From NORP309 sp964352735 (lineage in GTDB: Bacteria; Pseudomonadota; Gammaproteobacteria; Xanthomonadales; Marinicellaceae), in assembly GCA_964352735.1 (NCBI GenBank), contig CAYGTC010000012.1, positions 1 to 64,000 on the forward strand: a stretch of DNA of 64,000 bases, given 5' to 3'. Positions 10,008 through 18,493 of this stretch are shown one piece after another. The position numbers were made by a program, and so were the translations under genes. The notes below the pieces were generated by a model. It was not told the DNA's origin, made no database searches, and saw only the letters and a list, made by a program, of their open reading frames with translations. Numbering within the stretch: position 1 is the first letter of the stretch; every line of letters begins with the position of its first letter.

Positions 10008-10021
10008 CATGCACACAAACA

Positions 10022-10053
10022 CCCCGAGCATGAAACCAAGGTCATGCTCAGGG
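10022..10053 (+). terminator. Hairpin after ppsA, possible weak terminator or attenuator
   Basis: GAGCATGA (10026-10033) pairs with TCATGCTC (10042-10049). The stem can be extended by CCC/GGG across one mismatch. The following bases are CCTTTAAAAA rather than a clean T-run, so termination may be partial. It lies 15-46 bases after the ppsA stop and just before the ribosome binding site of the next gene. Confidence 0.5.
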
Positions 10054-10083
10054 CCTTTAAAAATATCTGCAAGGAGAATGTAT

Positions 10084-10344
10084 ATGAAAACAACACTATT
10101 ATTGTTAACCACACTCAGTTTTGGAGTACTGGCATCTGAGGACACAAAAGTCCCAAAAAAAATACAGGTTGAAACAAGAACGTTAACCAGCAACAAAGCT
10201 CAAATAGCCAATGATGAGCAGGCCATCGGTTTTGATGCTGCTCCAACTTATCAAACCCGTATCAGCATTACACAAGATGGTCAAAAAAAGCACCAGTGTG
10301 ATCAATTAGATGTTAATCATCTCCACCATCATGGAGAACAATAA
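10084..10344 (+). CDS. Small secreted His-rich protein, coupled to a metalloprotease
   Basis: The product is 86 residues. I chose ATG 10084 because AAGGAG at 10071-10076 sits seven bases before it; longer frames start inside ppsA. Residues 1-17 are a signal peptide (MKTTLLLLTTLSFGVLA). The mature part is polar, with one Cys and a His-rich tail (HQCDQLDVNHLHHHGEQ) suited to binding a metal. The stop codon overlaps the start of the metalloprotease gene (TAATG), so translation is probably coupled. I do not recognise the family. A metal-delivery partner, propeptide-like chaperone or inhibitor of the neighbouring protease are possibilities only. Confidence 0.7.
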   Translation: MKTTLLLLTTLSFGVLASEDTKVPKKIQVETRTLTSNKAQIANDEQAIGFDAAPTYQTRISITQDGQKKHQCDQLDVNHLHHHGEQ

Positions 10345-12557
10345 TGAAAAAACCATTACTATTACTTTTGCTGATACTCAGCTCAATCTGCAGTTTTGCC
10401 GTTGAACTAAATAATAATGAAACAGTTACCTTTAATGTGCCTGCTGAATCCCTGACATCAGATTTGTTGATTCAAGTACCAGCCAACGCAAATAATATGA
10501 GGGTTGAAATTAATAACGGCATTGCTGGCTCTGACTTCGATCTATTTTTAAAGTATGACAGTGATTTTAGTGCTCCAGATTTCAGCGGTATATTGAACGA
10601 AGCCAATTACTATTCTGCTGGTGCTGATGCCAATGAATTTTTCACCATTAATACAGCTTTGAATTTTCCACTGAGATCTGGTACGTGGTATGTTGGCGTA
10701 TATAACTTTAATAATACTCCTCAAAACATAAATCTAACAGTATCTTATAACAGCGATGCCCTCAGTAAACCTGAAATACAATTCATATTTGATCAAAATA
10801 CGATTGTCGGCAGTAATGGCACCACCCCTTGTGATATTGATGGATGGAATGATACAACACCATTTACGCCGCAAGCAGGCAATACTGCAACAACTCGTGG
10901 TGAAGCAAGAAAAATTGCAGCCATGAAAGCCGCTGAATTAATGACAGAAAACTTACAATCCAGTGTGCCTTTAGTGATTCAAGGTTGCTGGCCTGAAGAC
11001 TTAGAAACATCCATGACCTCGGCAGTATTGGCCAATGCCAGAGCCAGAACATTGGTTCAAAACTCTCCAGGGGCAATCAGTAACACTTGGTATCCAGTCT
11101 CACTTGGCGAACGCCTCAGTGGCACTCAAGCATGTAAACTTATTGGCGGCAGTTGTGATGCACCTGCTATTATTATTAATTTTAATCCACGCATTGACAC
11201 CAATCAGGGACTGGGCACTACTCGATGGTTTTATGGCATAGACGATACCCCACCTGGGGCCAATGTTGACTTTGTTTCAACGGCATTGCACGAAATGGTG
11301 CATGGTTTAGGTTTTGCTTCAGCCATGTTTATTAGCGATCAAGATGCAACGATTGGTTGTCCAGCAGGCTCAATTAACCATACAACAGGTACTTTATTAT
11401 GTAATCAGACAGATATTTATACCAGCTTCTTGGTCAGGCATAATTTAGACGATACAACATCAGATTTAGATACTTTAGTTTCAGATGCTGAAAGGGAAGA
11501 TGCCATAACTACCCCAAATCGCTTATTGTGGAACTCACAACAAGTAGCAGAATCTCCGTTCAACACCCTCAGTGGACAAGGCATAGGTTTGGCGCAATTG
11601 TTTTCACCATTCGGTTTGAGCCCTGGGTCATCGGTATCACATTTCAGCTCTTCATACAGTGAATTAATGGAACCTCAACAAGAAGAGAATTTGCGCATTT
11701 TGGGTTTGGCCACACCATTATTATGGGACATTGGATGGGATCCTCGTCCCAAAAACCAAAGTCCAATCGTACCGGGTTGGTACTTTGATCCTTCCAGAGA
11801 TGGGCATGGATTCACCATTGAACCGATAGCCAATTCTGACTTGTTTTTCGTTGTATTTTATACATATCAAGCAGATGGAACACCAGAATGGTATACCGCA
11901 CTTTCAACTGCCGAAAACAATGTACTCACTTCAACGGTACTCAACCGAGTCACTTATGATTTTACTGTTGATCCAACTGGAAGTAATACTCCGCTGGTCT
12001 TTGATACATCTGAAGAAAGATCAATCACCATAGATTTTAACAGTTCTGCAACACAAAGCGCATCTTGTTCTGAAAACAGCGTTGGTGTTTCTTCGTTCCA
12101 GATTGGTGATGAAATGGCAGATTGGTGTCTTCAATCCATCAACACCACTATTGGAGCCGCTCCAAGCAGTAATGATTTAGGCGGAACTTGGTGGGCTGGT
12201 AGCGATGATGATGGCTGGGGCTTGTCTTTAACATTCACTGAAAATGATGTCATCGTTGTTACATTGTATTATTTTGATTCAGATGGCAACCCACGTTGGA
12301 CGCTTGGCACACAAACCAACTTTCAAATTGGCCAAACCGTTACGCTTAATATGAATCAATTTGAAGGTTATGCCAGAGATGGTGTTGCACCCGAAGAGCT
12401 CAATGCAACCAACGCTGGTGAATTGACCCTAACTTTAAATGGCAATACTGGTGATAACCAAGGAACAATGAGTGTCAATGTGACTTATCAAGGCATTGAA
12501 GGTGGTTCCTGGACCCGTTCTAACGTTCCAACCACGTTATTTACTGCACCCCATTAA
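10344..12557 (+). CDS. Secreted HExxH metalloprotease with PPC and C-terminal GHG-type repeats
   Basis: The 737-residue protein has a signal peptide (about 1-19). Residues 25-135 resemble a bacterial pre-peptidase C-terminal (PPC) domain placed at the N terminus (SDFDLFLKYDS, GTWYVGVYNF). The catalytic zinc site is HEMVHGLGF with His316, Glu317 and His320. Residues about 475-600 and 612-735 are two copies of a domain with the pattern G-W-[YW]-x4-6-DG[HW]G-[FL] followed by a YxYxxxGxPxW strand. The same domain occurs in the 28661-31300 protein. The protein is presumably an extracellular zinc peptidase; the substrate is unknown. A GGAG-type ribosome site and the TAATG overlap link it to the upstream small gene. 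Confidence 0.82.
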   Translation: MKKPLLLLLLILSSICSFAVELNNNETVTFNVPAESLTSDLLIQVPANANNMRVEINNGIAGSDFDLFLKYDSDFSAPDFSGILNEANYYSAGADANEFFTINTALNFPLRSGTWYVGVYNFNNTPQNINLTVSYNSDALSKPEIQFIFDQNTIVGSNGTTPCDIDGWNDTTPFTPQAGNTATTRGEARKIAAMKAAELMTENLQSSVPLVIQGCWPEDLETSMTSAVLANARARTLVQNSPGAISNTWYPVSLGERLSGTQACKLIGGSCDAPAIIINFNPRIDTNQGLGTTRWFYGIDDTPPGANVDFVSTALHEMVHGLGFASAMFISDQDATIGCPAGSINHTTGTLLCNQTDIYTSFLVRHNLDDTTSDLDTLVSDAEREDAITTPNRLLWNSQQVAESPFNTLSGQGIGLAQLFSPFGLSPGSSVSHFSSSYSELMEPQQEENLRILGLATPLLWDIGWDPRPKNQSPIVPGWYFDPSRDGHGFTIEPIANSDLFFVVFYTYQADGTPEWYTALSTAENNVLTSTVLNRVTYDFTVDPTGSNTPLVFDTSEERSITIDFNSSATQSASCSENSVGVSSFQIGDEMADWCLQSINTTIGAAPSSNDLGGTWWAGSDDDGWGLSLTFTENDVIVVTLYYFDSDGNPRWTLGTQTNFQIGQTVTLNMNQFEGYARDGVAPEELNATNAGELTLTLNGNTGDNQGTMSVNVTYQGIEGGSWTRSNVPTTLFTAPH

Positions 12558-12576
12558 TTGTTAATAGTATAAAATC

Positions 12577-12616
12577 AAAAAAACCTGCTCATTATCATTA
12601 ATCAGCAGGTTTTTTT
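12577..12616. terminator. Bidirectional intrinsic terminator
   Basis: AAAAAAACCTGCT (12577-12589) pairs perfectly with AGCAGGTTTTTTT (12604-12616) over a 14-base loop. T-runs exist on both strands. It lies between the convergent metalloprotease and alkaline phosphatase genes and should end transcripts from both sides. Confidence 0.85.
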
Positions 12617-12665
12617 ATGTATAAAGATATTGTGGTTTGCCATCAGAGACAACAATAGAAATATA

Positions 12666-14204
12666 TTAATTCAGATCTAATGCATGCTTCATGATGTGAT
12701 AAATGACATTCTGTTCAATGGTTCCATGCACTGTATAACTGCCAGCACCAGTCGCATAAACCGCTACGTCTTCGCCACTGTGGGTTTCAGATTCCATCGG
12801 ATAGGTTGCGGCTTGTTTATAGTCAGGTGCTTCTACATCTACGTAAGTCAAATCAGGACGCTCACCAGCATTCACATAACCCGGTCCATTGGCATAACCC
12901 AATGTGGTAAAAGGACGTCCGTCAGCATCTTTTAAAAGTTTACCAACCAAATGACCCGCTTCATCTGTGCCTTTTGCCAAACCCAGAATTGGATTACCTC
13001 TTTGAGGATAACCAGCCATATTGAAGGTATGAGAATGGTCAGCAGTGACAATAATTAAGGTCTCATTCAAATCAACACTATTTAATGCCGTATTGACTGC
13101 ATCACTTAAAGCAATGGTATCAGTCAAAGCTTTGTGGGCAATCCCATCATGATGACCATGGTCAATTCGCCCTGCCTCAACCATCATAAAATAGGGTTTA
13201 TCAATGTTGTTCAGTATTTGCAATCCCTTTTCAGTCATTTCAGCCAAACTGGGCTCTCCTGCTTTGTCATGTTGTCTATCTTGTTCGTATTGCATGTGTG
13301 ATGATTCAAACAGACCCAGTAAATGTCTTGTTTTATTTGGGTCAATTTGATCGAATTGTTGTTGATTCCATACCACTTGCGCATCAGTGAATTTGTTCAG
13401 CCACTCTTGGGTTAAATCACGCTTATCTGTTCTTACACCAGTTTTGTTTTTGTATTCTGGATCTTTTATTGTAACAGGCAAAAAATTCTTACGTCCACCA
13501 CCCATTGCCACTTCCAAACCATTTCCATAAGAAAAATCAATCAGTTGACTGGCAATGTCTTTGCAACCTTTTTGTCGTTGTTCTATTGGGATGTCACTGT
13601 CCGCTTCCCAGTAACGGCTGACTGAATGGGCATAAGTTGCTGCTGGAGTTGCATGTGTCAATCGTGCTGTAGAAATTACAGCTGTGCTCATACCTCGTTG
13701 TTCAGCTTTCTGTAATAATGTTATTCTCTGATGATTGATACCTGATTGACACTCTCCTTTATTAACCGTACCATCAACAGCAATCACACCGCCTTTGGTC
13801 TTGACTCCTGTCATCATCGCACTCATGGTACCTGCCGAATCTGGTGTTTGTAAATTGGTGTTATAAGTTTTTGATAAGGCCGTCTGTGGAAATTTTTCGA
13901 AACTCAGCTGGTTTTCTTCTCCATATTGACCGTTGTTTTGTCCTTGCAAAATTCTTGCTGCGGTAATCGTGGTGATATTCATTCCATCACCAATAAACAA
14001 GATAACGTTTTTGGCTTTACGAGGAAATGACTGAGGCTCAGCTAACTTCTCAACCGTCAATGCACCTTGCTGATACCACCAATCTGGAGATTCTTTGCTT
14101 GTGGTATTTTCAATATCAGAATCAATTGTCTTAACTTTATTATGTGTTACAGAACAACTTACCACGACTAAAGTGGTAATAAAAACAACAATACTATGCT
14201 TCAT
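12666..14204 (-). CDS. Alkaline phosphatase, lipoprotein
   Basis: The 512-residue PhoA-superfamily phosphomonoesterase carries a lipoprotein signal with lipobox VVSC (Cys17), so it is probably membrane-anchored on the periplasmic or outer face. The metal and active-site motifs are intact: IGDGM (Asp73), PDSAGT with nucleophile Ser123, EAGRIDHGHHDG, and TADHSHTF. It releases phosphate from monoesters. It is the last gene of the leftward run that starts at rsmD, ten bases after the MAPEG gene, and ends at the bidirectional terminator. I saw no Pho box, although one upstream of the run could be missed. Confidence 0.92.
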   Translation of the reverse strand: MKHSIVVFITTLVVVSCSVTHNKVKTIDSDIENTTSKESPDWWYQQGALTVEKLAEPQSFPRKAKNVILFIGDGMNITTITAARILQGQNNGQYGEENQLSFEKFPQTALSKTYNTNLQTPDSAGTMSAMMTGVKTKGGVIAVDGTVNKGECQSGINHQRITLLQKAEQRGMSTAVISTARLTHATPAATYAHSVSRYWEADSDIPIEQRQKGCKDIASQLIDFSYGNGLEVAMGGGRKNFLPVTIKDPEYKNKTGVRTDKRDLTQEWLNKFTDAQVVWNQQQFDQIDPNKTRHLLGLFESSHMQYEQDRQHDKAGEPSLAEMTEKGLQILNNIDKPYFMMVEAGRIDHGHHDGIAHKALTDTIALSDAVNTALNSVDLNETLIIVTADHSHTFNMAGYPQRGNPILGLAKGTDEAGHLVGKLLKDADGRPFTTLGYANGPGYVNAGERPDLTYVDVEAPDYKQAATYPMESETHSGEDVAVYATGAGSYTVHGTIEQNVIYHIMKHALDLN

Positions 14205-14213
14205 AACGCTTAG

Positions 14214-14612
14214 TTAAATGTTTATTTGTGCAACCCATAAATATATATTCAAAAGTGACAGTACAATAGTAATTATCCATGTCAATAAGGTGCCATAAAA
14301 TCGACCAAAGGTCTTACCGGCAGATTTTGACAAGCCTAAGCCATGTATTACTCTGGCAAAAACCAATAATCCACCAAGAATATAAAGAATTAAGCTTGAA
14401 CCGCCATTTAATTCATAAATTGCCATAAGTAACAATGCCATTGGTACGTATTCAACAAAATTTGCATGAGCTCTAATGGCTAGCTGACCTTCTTTATCAC
14501 CATTATCGCCAACGCCTACACTTTTTGTGCGTCTGAATTTAACAACTTTTAAAGCCAAAAATATCATTAATAAACCCAAAAGGGCTGCAAATAAGCCGGT
14601 AATGTGTAACAT
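14214..14612 (-). CDS. MAPEG-family integral membrane protein
   Basis: The 132-residue protein has about four membrane helices. Its signature is RAHANFVEYVPMALLLMAIYE, followed by ARVIHGLGLS. The family (membrane-associated proteins in eicosanoid and glutathione metabolism) includes microsomal glutathione S-transferases and uncharacterised bacterial YecN-like inner membrane proteins; this one is closer to YecN. It sits one base after the MBL-hydrolase gene and near gamma-glutamyltransferase, so a link to glutathione or thiol metabolism is possible but not shown. Confidence 0.85.
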   Translation of the reverse strand: MLHITGLFAALLGLLMIFLALKVVKFRRTKSVGVGDNGDKEGQLAIRAHANFVEYVPMALLLMAIYELNGGSSLILYILGGLLVFARVIHGLGLSKSAGKTFGRFYGTLLTWIITIVLSLLNIYLWVAQINI

Positions 14613-14613
14613 A

Positions 14614-15459
14614 TCAAATCTCCTGATTAAGTACTTTTATTTCATTGGAAGTTGAGTAACGATTTTTCTCATGAGTGATATTAGCGATAGCAAAATCTGG
14701 ATCATGAGTAAAGAATAAACGCCTATTATGGTTCATGTGTTTTTCAAGAAATGCACCTTTTTCATCTATCAACAATTCTGGAAAACGATCATATCCCATG
14801 GATATAGGTACATGCATCCACGCTTTCCCCGGGATTAAATCTGCACAAAAAACCACATCATCTTTAATAATAGCATGCATCATACCTGGTGTGTGCCCAT
14901 CAGTATACTCAAAGGAAACCTCAGGTAGCATATCATGCGACTCACCTTGCACCAGTTGCAAACGCCCTGAGTCATTTAACAATTGATTCAAAACTGGAAT
15001 AAATGAGGCTTTATCACGTGGATGAGGGTTTATGGCTCTTTGCCAATGAGCTTCAGAAACCAAGTACTGAGCGTTTGGAAAAAGCAATTCATAACTGTGA
15101 CCCTCTTGCCATGATGACAATAAGCCACCGGCATGATCGAAATGTAAATGGCTTAATACCACAACATCTATGTCTTCATGATCCATGCCTTGTTCAGCCA
15201 ATGCATCAAGCAGCACATGCCTGTCTTCATTGACACCAAAACGGGCTTTTAATTTAGGTTCGAAAAAAGCACCAATTCCTGTTTCAAACAGTATATTTTT
15301 GCCATGAAAATCTCTCGCCAATAAGCAACGGCAAGCAATTTTCATTCGATTGTGTTCGTCAACATCAATCCATCTTGACCACAATGCCTTAGGCGCATTG
15401 CCAAACATGGCTCCTGCATCAAGCATTTGAGAATTTGCAATCAGCGAAATCAATTTCAT
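14614..15459 (-). CDS. MBL-fold metallo-hydrolase
   Basis: The protein is 281 residues from the ATG at 15459, which overlaps the stop of the gamma-glutamyltransferase gene (ATGA). A longer frame to 15546 would run inside that gene and is unlikely. The metallo-beta-lactamase signature HLHFDHAGG is present. Later metal-ligand regions are TDGHTPGMMH and FCADLIPGKAW. No signal peptide is visible, so it is probably cytoplasmic. Members of this branch (quorum-quenching lactonases, glyoxalase II relatives) hydrolyse esters or thioesters; the substrate is not determinable here. Context with GGT and MAPEG would fit thiol-ester chemistry, but that is inference. Confidence 0.87.
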   Translation of the reverse strand: MKLISLIANSQMLDAGAMFGNAPKALWSRWIDVDEHNRMKIACRCLLARDFHGKNILFETGIGAFFEPKLKARFGVNEDRHVLLDALAEQGMDHEDIDVVVLSHLHFDHAGGLLSSWQEGHSYELLFPNAQYLVSEAHWQRAINPHPRDKASFIPVLNQLLNDSGRLQLVQGESHDMLPEVSFEYTDGHTPGMMHAIIKDDVVFCADLIPGKAWMHVPISMGYDRFPELLIDEKGAFLEKHMNHNRRLFFTHDPDFAIANITHEKNRYSTSNEIKVLNQEI

Positions 15460-17111
15460 CTGATTGCTGCTTCGCCTCGTGGGTCCGTTGATGCTGCTGT
15501 AGCACCCGTTTCCTTGTCCCAAGAAACCGCATTCATATTGCCCCATCGATATTTTAATTCTCTTAATTTATGCCCCCGTGCTTCTAATGCTGGTTTCACT
15601 TCAGCACTGATCGCTCCAGGCTCATAAAAAATGGTATCTGGCACATATTGATGATGATAACGTGGTAAAGCGGTCCATGAATTGACGTCATTTCCATCAA
15701 AATAATCTAAAATAGCCAACATCACCATAGTGATAATTCGACTGCCACCTGGCGTCCCTAAAACTGCAACATCATCATCTCCAATAACAAATGTTGGTGT
15801 CATACTAGACAAAGGCCTTTTACCGGGCTCAATGGCATTGGCATCACCGCCCAACAAACCGTAAGCATTGGGTTCACCTGGTTTTGCAGAAAAGTCATCC
15901 ATTTCATTATTCAATACAACCCCAGTACCTTCTGCAACAAATTTAGAACCGAAAACAGTATTAACCGTTTGCGTCACAGCGGCTAAATTACCTTGAGTGT
16001 CAATGATAGAAAAGTGGGTGGTGTCGGTGCCCTTTTCGGCTTTGGCCACACCTGGTAATAATATACTCGGCATCGCTTGATCTTCTCTGATGGCAGCTCT
16101 TAATCCTGCTGCATAGTATGGGTGTGTCAGTTTCTCAACTGGCACATCAAAATAGTCAGGATCTCCCAAGTAAACACTTCTATCACGGTATACTCGACGC
16201 ATCGCTTCAACTATCAAATGAATGCGCTGATCTTCTTTCATATTTTTAATATCCCAAGCAGACAAAATATTAAGCATGGTGGCCAAAGCAACACCTCCTG
16301 AAGATGGCGGAGGAGAAGTAATCAATTGCTTGCCCTGGTAAGTGGTATAAATGGGTTCTCTTTCAACAATTTGATAATCTTTCATGTCTTTTAGCGTCCA
16401 GAGGCCGCCCGCCTCTTTTACTGCTTTGACAAATTTTTCAGCAATTTCACCCTCATAAAATCCTTTATTACCATACTTGGCAATCGATTCTAAAGTTTTG
16501 GCCATGTCTTTTTGAATGATATTATCGCCAAGTTTAGGCGCATCTGTACCATTGACAAAATATGTTTTCATTGTTGCAGGATACCTCTGCATGACTTCTT
16601 TTTTCCTTTCCAAGCCCCTGACAAATTTACTGTAAGCAGGAAAGCCTTCTTTTGCAATCTTGATTGCTGGTTGCAAATTTTGTGCCAATGTCAATTGACC
16701 ATATTTTTCAACAATATGGGTCATGGCAGCAACATTGCCAGGAATTGCTGCGGATAACGGGCCATTGATCGCCAAATCTCTATTAACATTGCCCTCATCA
16801 TCAAGGAACATGTCCTTATGGGCAGCTGCTGGAGCTTTTTCACGACCATCAACCATCACACTTTTATCAGCCTTGGCATCGTGCAGCAACCAAAACCCAC
16901 CTCCTCCAATGCCTGAGCTTTCTGGCTCAACCACTGCCAACACAGCACTGACGGCTACGGCAGCATCAAAAGCATTACCACCAGCAGCTAAAATCTCATA
17001 ACCTGCTGCAGTTGCCATAGGATGTGCTGATGCAACAGCTGGTTTATTTGGTTCCTTTGCCATCAAGGAAAATGAAAAAACGATGCTTGCTATCACTAAT
17101 TTTTTATACAT
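15456..17111 (-). CDS. ggt: Gamma-glutamyltransferase (glutathione hydrolase)
   Basis: The 551-residue periplasmic Ntn hydrolase has a signal peptide (residues 1-18). It cleaves or transfers the gamma-glutamyl group of glutathione. The autocatalytic cleavage site precedes Thr364 in DTTHFSIID, which becomes the N-terminal nucleophile of the small subunit. Other family motifs are GIGGGGFW (about 67-74), SPPPSSGGVALATMLNIL, NNEMDDFSAKPGEPNAYGL and RPLSSMTPT. The length is normal (E. coli 580). It is coupled to the MBL gene and starts three bases after the ferredoxin stop. Confidence 0.95.
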   Translation of the reverse strand: MYKKLVIASIVFSFSLMAKEPNKPAVASAHPMATAAGYEILAAGGNAFDAAVAVSAVLAVVEPESSGIGGGGFWLLHDAKADKSVMVDGREKAPAAAHKDMFLDDEGNVNRDLAINGPLSAAIPGNVAAMTHIVEKYGQLTLAQNLQPAIKIAKEGFPAYSKFVRGLERKKEVMQRYPATMKTYFVNGTDAPKLGDNIIQKDMAKTLESIAKYGNKGFYEGEIAEKFVKAVKEAGGLWTLKDMKDYQIVEREPIYTTYQGKQLITSPPPSSGGVALATMLNILSAWDIKNMKEDQRIHLIVEAMRRVYRDRSVYLGDPDYFDVPVEKLTHPYYAAGLRAAIREDQAMPSILLPGVAKAEKGTDTTHFSIIDTQGNLAAVTQTVNTVFGSKFVAEGTGVVLNNEMDDFSAKPGEPNAYGLLGGDANAIEPGKRPLSSMTPTFVIGDDDVAVLGTPGGSRIITMVMLAILDYFDGNDVNSWTALPRYHHQYVPDTIFYEPGAISAEVKPALEARGHKLRELKYRWGNMNAVSWDKETGATAASTDPRGEAAIR

Positions 17112-17114
17112 GGT

Positions 17115-17366
17115 TTACTCTTGTGCTGTCAATATTTTATATTTTGCTAGTAGTTCTTCAGGTGTTTCGGGATGTTCTTCATCTTTAGGTATGCATTCTA
17201 CTGGACAAATTTCTGCACATTGAGGCTCATCAAAATGCCCCACGCATTCGGTACATAAGGTGGGATCTATTTCAAATATCTCAACACCCATATAAATCGC
17301 TTCATTTGGACAAACAGGTTCGCATACATCACAATTGATGCACTCTTCAGTAATTTTTAATGCCAT
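17115..17366 (-). CDS. YfhL-type 2[4Fe-4S] ferredoxin
   Basis: The 83-residue cytoplasmic electron carrier has two cluster motifs. The first is CINCDVCEPVCP. The second is the insert-containing CTECVGHFDEPQCAEICP, with the GHFDEPQC stretch typical of YfhL/Alvin-type ferredoxins. It lies directly after coaD (four bases), an arrangement common in gammaproteobacteria. Confidence 0.93.
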   Translation of the reverse strand: MALKITEECINCDVCEPVCPNEAIYMGVEIFEIDPTLCTECVGHFDEPQCAEICPVECIPKDEEHPETPEELLAKYKILTAQE

Positions 17367-17370
17367 GCTT

Positions 17371-17862
17371 TTAAGATTCCTGCCACTTTTTTGTCAAGGC
17401 TCTCAGTACCAAAGGGTTTACAAAATCCTTTACATCACCATTCAATCTTGATATTTCTTTGACCAATGAAGAAGAAATAAAGCTGTATTGTTCTGCTGGT
17501 GTTAAAAACATGGTCTCAACATTAGGAATTAATCTTCTGTTCATACTCGCTAATTGAAACTCATACTCAAAATCTGAGACGGCTCTTAAGCCTCTAAGTA
17601 TCACTTTAGCTTCCACTTGTTCAATAAAATCTGCCAATAAAATATCAAATCCCATGACTTGGACATTTTTGACATCTTTTAATACCTCTTTTGCCATGCT
17701 GATTCGGTTATCTAAGCTAAATGTCGGGCCTTTGCCAGTTGAATCTGCTACTGCAACTATTAATGTATCAAACAGTTTGGAGGCACGCCTTACCAAATCT
17801 GAGTGACCATTGGTGATCGGATCAAATGTACCAGGATACACAGCAACTAAATTTTTAGGCAT
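17371..17862 (-). CDS. coaD: Phosphopantetheine adenylyltransferase
   Basis: The 163-residue enzyme catalyses the penultimate step of coenzyme A synthesis, adenylating 4'-phosphopantetheine. The nucleotidyltransferase motif YPGTFDPITNGH (residues 9-20) carries the TxGH element. The C-terminal ISSSLVKEIS motif is also diagnostic. The RGLRAVSDFEYEFQLASMNR block matches the substrate-binding region. The length is typical. It sits 11 bases after rsmD. Confidence 0.97.
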   Translation of the reverse strand: MPKNLVAVYPGTFDPITNGHSDLVRRASKLFDTLIVAVADSTGKGPTFSLDNRISMAKEVLKDVKNVQVMGFDILLADFIEQVEAKVILRGLRAVSDFEYEFQLASMNRRLIPNVETMFLTPAEQYSFISSSLVKEISRLNGDVKDFVNPLVLRALTKKWQES

Positions 17863-17873
17863 ATTTTTACTCC

Positions 17874-18440
17874 TCAGTTAGATAAACTCTTTTTGCGCCA
17901 CAGTTCGATTTTAACCTGTCCTGCTATTTTTTTGCGATATAATTGCCAGTTATCAGCCAAAAAACTGATTTCCTGACCAGATGGATATTCTCTGTAAATA
18001 AATCCACCGTCTACAACCCTATTGAGTGCTAAATCAGTGAGTTCTTGTAGTAAATTATCAGCAAAAGGCGGATCTAAAAATACCACATCAAATTGCTTAT
18101 CAACCCCGTTCAAATAATCTTGTGCCCTTTTATGTTCCACAGAGAAGTTTTTTATGGCGAATGCTTCACCCATCTTTTTTAATTGAATGACTGCGTTTCT
18201 ATGTGATTCAACCATGGTGACAGATTGTGCCCCTCTTGATGCTGCTTCAAACCCTAGTGCACCAGAACCTGCGCATACATCCAATACATTTTTTCCGGCA
18301 ATCTCAAACTGCAACCAATTAAAAACCGTTTCTCTTAAGCGATCTCCAGTGGGTCTTAAACCCTCTAGAGGCAACACTGGTACTCTGCGTCCCCTTAATG
18401 TTCCAGAAATGATACGAATTGTATGTTTAGATTTTGCCAT
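17874..18440 (-). CDS. rsmD: 16S rRNA (guanine966-N2)-methyltransferase
   Basis: The 188-residue SAM-dependent methyltransferase modifies G966 of 16S rRNA. The N-terminal IRIISGTLRGRRVPV and RPTGDRLRETVFNWL are hallmark sequences. Motif I is VLDVCAGSGALGFEAASRGA and the catalytic DPPF motif is in VVFLDPPFAD. It is divergent from ftsY across 53 bases, the usual gammaproteobacterial arrangement, and leads the leftward run to coaD. Confidence 0.96.
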   Translation of the reverse strand: MAKSKHTIRIISGTLRGRRVPVLPLEGLRPTGDRLRETVFNWLQFEIAGKNVLDVCAGSGALGFEAASRGAQSVTMVESHRNAVIQLKKMGEAFAIKNFSVEHKRAQDYLNGVDKQFDVVFLDPPFADNLLQELTDLALNRVVDGGFIYREYPSGQEISFLADNWQLYRKKIAGQVKIELWRKKSLSN

Positions 18441-18493
18441 AAATTGATCGAGCGGTTAAAATAGAGGATTGTATCAAGATAAAGCACAAACTC

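Noticed and set aside
15459..15546. Longer start of the MBL hydrolase
   Set aside because: The extension lies in the GGT coding region and is not family-like; the ATGA overlap start is better.
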